DNA from: JBGUVL01 sp964370395
GTDB taxonomy: Bacteria; Bacillota_I; Bacilli_A; Erysipelotrichales; Erysipelotrichaceae
Direction: 5' to 3'
DNA length: 10,398 bases
NCBI GenBank assembly: GCA_964370395.1
Contig: CAYJIZ010000033.1
Coordinates: 1 to 10,398, forward strand
The translations under genes and the position numbers were made by a program. The first letter of the stretch is position 1; each line of letters opens with the position of its first letter. Below the pieces are notes generated by a model. It was not told the DNA's origin, did not search any database, and worked only from the letters and a program-made list of their open reading frames with translations. Below, piece by piece: positions 8,226 to 10,398 of the stretch.

Positions 8226-8262
8226 TAAACTTTGCATTAACAAAACGTTAAGGAAATGTAAA
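8224..8262 (-). promoter_or_regulatory. Putative PhoP box upstream of the AEP operon
   Basis: On the minus strand four hexamers begin exactly 11 bp apart: TTTACA (8262-8257), TTAACG (8251-8246), TTAATG (8240-8235) and TTTATT (8229-8224). The Bacillus PhoP site is direct repeats of TT(A/T/C)ACA with about 5 bp between them, four giving strong activation next to a poor -35. The first three repeats fit well and the fourth is degenerate. The flanks are AT-rich, so single matches mean little; phasing and position carry the argument. Confidence 0.6.
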
Positions 8263-8268
8263 CAAAAG

Positions 8269-8305
8269 AAAAGAGAAAATGTAGAATTTCTACACTTTCT
8301 CTTTT
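8269..8305 (-). terminator. Long inverted repeat at the end of rpiR, a likely terminator
   Basis: Eighteen-base arms (8269-8286 and 8288-8305) pair around a single central base at 8287, with one mismatch (8279:8295). In minus-strand RNA a few central pairs would open to form the loop. The hairpin is followed by a U-rich stretch (minus strand 8272-8261: mostly T with two C's and one G). The rpiR stop codon (8292-8290) lies in the 5' arm. It would separate rpiR from the operon, though the low GC content makes it a weak terminator. Its centre is the RpiR-type palindrome listed separately. Confidence 0.5.
8280..8294 (-). promoter_or_regulatory. Putative RpiR operator upstream of the AEP operon
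   Basis: The minus strand reads TGTAGAAATTCTACA, a perfect palindrome around one central base. It is identical to the core of the palindrome in front of rpiR. Known RpiR-family operators are palindromes of similar form (the HexR type begins TGTA and ends TACA). The site lies about 90 bp upstream of the inferred start of the operon transcript and 17 bp upstream of the PhoP-box array, and it contains the rpiR stop codon. Confidence 0.6.
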
Positions 8306-9159
8306 TCTAACCCCGCTTTAATCATGATTGTTTGGCTTGTTTCCAAACGCTTTGTATAGTAATCATAATCACTACTTATGATACCCATATACAAGCAATC
8401 CACAAGTGCTGTTTGCGCACATCTTGAGTAGATTGCATCCCCATACAGTTGTTGTTTATTGCTGCTCAACAAGGTGTATGTCGCTTCTTTTTTGATCTGT
8501 GTATGATCTTTGCTTGTCAGTGCGATACTCACTGCTTTATTGCGTTTGGCAATTTGCATTAGTGATAAGGTTTGTTTGCTTTCTCCTGAATAAGAAATAC
8601 CAATTACGACATCATCATCACAACAATTGTTAGCACAAAGACGTTGCATATAGTAATCGTCATGACGAATGACTTGAAAGCCCAAGTACGCTAATTTTGT
8701 CGCCAAATCAATCGCGACACTATTGGAGTTTTCCACACTGAAGATAATAATACGATTGGCTTTACTAATCGCTTGTATTACCTTATCCAATACTTTTGTA
8801 TCAACACTTTTCAACATATCTTCAAGCATATGCATCGTAGTTGCGACAACATTTGCGACAATATCGCTTAATCCGCTCTTCTTTTCTAATGAAAATCCAT
8901 CTAACACTTCTTTTTTCGTATGCACTTCTTTTCCATTCATCTCAATATAATGGATTTTAAATTGTTGAAAAGAAGGGTATCCCATCTGCTTCACAAAACG
9001 AATGATCGTTGGTTGTGATACCTTGATTGTTTGTTCCAGATAAGTTAAAGACAAATGAACACTGGCTACCTCATTATGCAAAAAATAATCTGCTACCTTC
9101 TTTTCCGATGGTCGCAGATTATGGTATTGTTTTTGAATGGAAAATTTTAACTCTTTCAT
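8290..9159 (-). CDS. RpiR-family transcriptional regulator (HTH_6 plus SIS domain), probable regulator of AEP genes
   Basis: DNA-binding regulator. Residues 1-76 form the RpiR-type helix-turn-helix domain, with SLTYLEQTIKVSQPTIIRF (37-55) as the recognition region. Residues about 127-257 form a SIS domain, usually a phosphosugar sensor; ISYSGESKQTLS (188-199) is its ligand loop. Length is usual for the family. The ATG at 9159 was chosen (289 residues); a GTG at 9162 would add one residue, and AAGGGGG (9169-9175) is 9 or 6 bases from them, so both are possible. It precedes the AEP operon in the same direction, and matching palindromes lie at its ribosome binding site and its stop codon. This implies autoregulation and control of the operon. 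The ligand is unknown; a phosphonate or phosphorylated metabolite is inference. Confidence 0.9.
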   Translation of the reverse strand: MKELKFSIQKQYHNLRPSEKKVADYFLHNEVASVHLSLTYLEQTIKVSQPTIIRFVKQMGYPSFQQFKIHYIEMNGKEVHTKKEVLDGFSLEKKSGLSDIVANVVATTMHMLEDMLKSVDTKVLDKVIQAISKANRIIIFSVENSNSVAIDLATKLAYLGFQVIRHDDYYMQRLCANNCCDDDVVIGISYSGESKQTLSLMQIAKRNKAVSIALTSKDHTQIKKEATYTLLSSNKQQLYGDAIYSRCAQTALVDCLYMGIISSDYDYYTKRLETSQTIMIKAGLEKEKV

Positions 9160-9173
9160 CACGTTTGTCCCCC

Positions 9174-9190
9174 TTGTAGAAATTCTACAA
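9174..9190 (-). promoter_or_regulatory. Putative RpiR operator at the rpiR ribosome binding site
   Basis: A perfect palindrome with arms TTGTAGAA and TTCTACAA around one central base. Its 15-bp core is the same as that at 8280-8294. The end nearer the gene shares two bases with the AAGGGGG ribosome binding site, and the site lies just downstream of the inferred transcription start. Binding here would block transcription of rpiR, that is, negative autoregulation. Confidence 0.65.
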
Positions 9191-9216
9191 AATTTCTAAT
9201 TACATCCTACAAAGGT

Positions 9217-9222
9217 AGTATA
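9217..9222 (-). promoter_or_regulatory. Probable -10 element of the rpiR promoter
   Basis: TATACT on the minus strand (9222-9217), with the overlapping alternative TAATAT (9225-9220). No recognisable -35 lies 16-18 bp upstream; that position is occupied by the last PhoP-box hexamer, as in activator-dependent Pho promoters. Transcription would start near 9210. Confidence 0.4.
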
Positions 9223-9242
9223 TTATGAAAGCAACTTCACTA

Positions 9243-9281
9243 TATGTAGCTTCCTATAACGTTATGTTAAGATTTTGTTAA
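9243..9281 (-). promoter_or_regulatory. Putative PhoP box upstream of rpiR
   Basis: On the minus strand four hexamers begin exactly 11 bp apart: TTAACA (9281-9276), TTAACA (9270-9265), TTATAG (9259-9254) and TACATA (9248-9243). The first two are perfect Bacillus PhoP half-sites; the last two are degenerate. The array begins within the last codons of the upstream DUF218 gene and ends about 20 bp before the -10, almost the same geometry as at 8224-8262. Confidence 0.6.
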
Positions 9282-10057
9282 CGCCTTAGATTTACGACTA
9301 AATCTTTCATTAATGCAAAATATTCACGCAAATAAAAGTTTGGAATACTAATGGTATGCATTTTCGCAGAATACGTATTCACTTGCAAACCTTGTTGTTG
9401 TGCTAGAAATTTCGCACGGAATGTATGAAACGCATTACTTACAACTGTAACGCTATACTCGCCATCACTAAAGCTATCCATGATTTGTTTCGAATTTTTT
9501 ATATTCTCAAATGTATTCAAGCTTTGGTCTTCACAAATTATTTGCTCACTAGGAACGCCCTTTTCAATTAAGTATTGTTCCATATAATATGCTTCGCTGT
9601 TATTTTCATCAGGACCTTGTCCACCACTTACTACAAATACACTTTCTGGATGTTCCGTATAGATTTCATACGCTGCATCCAAACGGTATTTTAGAGATGC
9701 ACTAATGCGATCATTTTCTACTTGTGCTCCTAACACTAAGACAAAATCACTTTCTCCATGATGGGAATTCAAGGATTGGTAAATAATCAATCCTTCCGCA
9801 GAAATAAACGATGCAAAGAACACAATCGTAATAATCATCACAATATAACGAATCGATTTTGGAAACACATAGAAAATACTCTTCTTTGTTTTCAACTCAA
9901 TAAAAGCATACGAAAAACAAATGATTGTAATAATTGGATAGATGAGTAAAAACGTAGTAAAACTCATATTCATTAATAGAATAACAAAATAAATAATACT
10001 AACTATCCCTACTATAATCAGCATATAATCCGTTCTTTTGTGATTTTCTTTTCGCAT
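9278..10057 (-). CDS. Membrane-anchored DUF218/YdcF-family protein (SanA/ElyC-like)
   Basis: Three hydrophobic helices (about 12-30, 33-50 and 69-93) place the C-terminal domain outside the membrane. That domain (about 103-220) is DUF218-like: DFVLVLGAQV (104-113), LKYRLDAAYEIY (122-133), VVSGGQG (142-148), SEAYYMEQYL (154-163), a SLNTFENI block (179-186) and VVSNAFHTFRA (205-215). Relatives such as SanA and ElyC are tied to envelope integrity, but no reaction is firmly established for this subgroup. The ATG at 10057 was preferred; a TTG at 10063 would add two residues, and AGGGG lies about ten bases before the ATG or four before the TTG. It has its own promoter, no clear terminator before rpiR, and no evident role in phosphonate use. 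Confidence 0.85.
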   Translation of the reverse strand: MRKENHKRTDYMLIIVGIVSIIYFVILLMNMSFTTFLLIYPIITIICFSYAFIELKTKKSIFYVFPKSIRYIVMIITIVFFASFISAEGLIIYQSLNSHHGESDFVLVLGAQVENDRISASLKYRLDAAYEIYTEHPESVFVVSGGQGPDENNSEAYYMEQYLIEKGVPSEQIICEDQSLNTFENIKNSKQIMDSFSDGEYSVTVVSNAFHTFRAKFLAQQQGLQVNTYSAKMHTISIPNFYLREYFALMKDLVVNLRR

Positions 10058-10084
10058 CTTCAATTGTCCCCTATATACACTTTA

Positions 10085-10114
10085 ATTATACAAAATATAA
10101 CTATCCTTTTTCAA
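10085..10114 (-). promoter_or_regulatory. Sigma-A promoter of the DUF218 gene
   Basis: On the minus strand TTGAAA (10114-10109) and a perfect TATAAT (10090-10085) are 18 bp apart, the best consensus promoter in the window. Transcription would start near 10078, about 20 nt before the ATG at 10057. Confidence 0.75.
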
Positions 10115-10322
10115 TAAAAGCTTACACGAAAATCATCTTTTTTATGTATAATACGGACAAGTTAGTGATAAAGTAGTAAGAAAGAACAATTTCAAGCAGT
10201 TATCTTTTCCATTTTATGCTTTTCACGCAAATACGCATCTATCTACACCATGCAAAACCGTCCTTTTTGTTCGCTCTTTTTTTCCTATCACTGTGTGTGA
10301 ATATCAATTTTTATGATTCTGC

Positions 10323-10330
10323 TATATAAT
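10323..10330 (+). promoter_or_regulatory. Plus-strand -10 element near the right edge
   Basis: TATATAAT (10323-10330) contains TATAAT (10325-10330). Read as TATATA (10323-10328) it is preceded by TGC, an extended -10. The -35 region is poor. A transcript would start near 10337 and leave the window. Confidence 0.4.
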
Positions 10331-10398
10331 AAAAGTAATGATAACTGAAGTTGTCAACGGAAAGTAGACACTTTAAAAAGAACACTGGAAGCCTTGCT

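Larger units (their letters stand above)
10064..10398. other. Intergenic region with divergent promoters, no convincing gene
   Basis: These 335 bp hold the minus-strand promoter of the DUF218 gene and at least one plus-strand promoter reading off the right edge. A second TATAAT (10147-10152, plus) has only a poor -35, TTACAC, 19 bp away. A T run (10276-10283) has no strong hairpin before it. A 37-codon frame (10216-10329, plus) lacks a ribosome binding site. No tRNA, IS end or CRISPR repeat is visible. The last 50 bases may be the start of a structured leader. Confidence 0.6.

Noticed and set aside
7482..8310. Several plus-strand frames opposite the ATPase gene
   Set aside because: They are shadows of a gene with every ABC ATPase motif intact; no ribosome binding sites or family features.
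9205..9220. CTAC-N4-GTAG inverted repeat near the rpiR start as a further operator
   Set aside because: The arms are in the opposite orientation to TGTAG-N5-CTACA and the similarity is limited to four bases.
9225..9277. Terminator after the DUF218 gene
   Set aside because: Only weak pairing (GGAAGC with GCTTTC across a 17-base loop) and no T run follows on the minus strand, so readthrough into rpiR cannot be excluded.
10216..10329. 37-codon plus-strand frame with a hydrophobic centre (PSFLFALFFLSLCV)
   Set aside because: No ribosome binding site upstream, and its end overlaps a promoter -10 element; base composition alone explains the hydrophobic residues.
1..10398. Defence system, mobile element or CRISPR array
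   Set aside because: No transposase, integrase, att-like repeats, spaced direct repeats or nuclease genes; gene content is metabolic, surface and regulatory.

Overview
The window reads as AT-rich chromosomal DNA from a Gram-positive, low-GC Firmicute. The evidence is strong AAGGAGG-type ribosome binding sites, consensus sigma-A promoters, a lipoprotein signal, a Gram-positive-style C-terminal membrane anchor and Bacillus-type PhoP boxes. A BspA-like leucine-rich-repeat surface protein with an Ig-like domain suggests a host-associated member, perhaps of Erysipelotrichia. That placement is inference.

Layout. From 120 to 2873 two plus-strand genes lie in separate units: a monofunctional aspartate kinase (120-1319, with its own promoter and terminator) and a secreted, membrane-anchored BspA-like protein (1434-2873). 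From 2898 to 8170 a tightly packed minus-strand operon encodes 2-aminoethylphosphonate (AEP) uptake and breakdown, in transcription order ATPase, fused two-domain permease, AEP-binding lipoprotein, phnW, phnX. An RpiR-family regulator (8290-9159, minus) lies directly upstream of it. Further upstream are a membrane-anchored DUF218/YdcF-family protein (9278-10057, minus) and about 340 bp without a convincing gene. That last stretch holds the ydcF promoter and at least one plus-strand promoter that probably serves a gene beyond the right edge.

How it works together. The transporter imports AEP. PhnW moves its amino group to pyruvate, giving phosphonoacetaldehyde and alanine. PhnX cleaves the C-P bond to acetaldehyde and phosphate. 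The operon and the surface protein converge on one bidirectional terminator.

The most interesting part is regulatory and lies outside the genes. The rpiR and transporter promoters each carry four TTAACA-like hexamers at exact 11-bp intervals (9243-9281 and 8224-8262), the layout of a Bacillus PhoP box, at almost the same distance from the -10 element. The same 15-bp palindrome TGTAGAAATTCTACA occurs once at the rpiR ribosome binding site (within 9174-9190) and once across the rpiR stop codon upstream of the operon (8280-8294). This suggests two-input control: phosphate starvation through PhoP, and a substrate-linked signal through an RpiR/SIS regulator that also controls itself.
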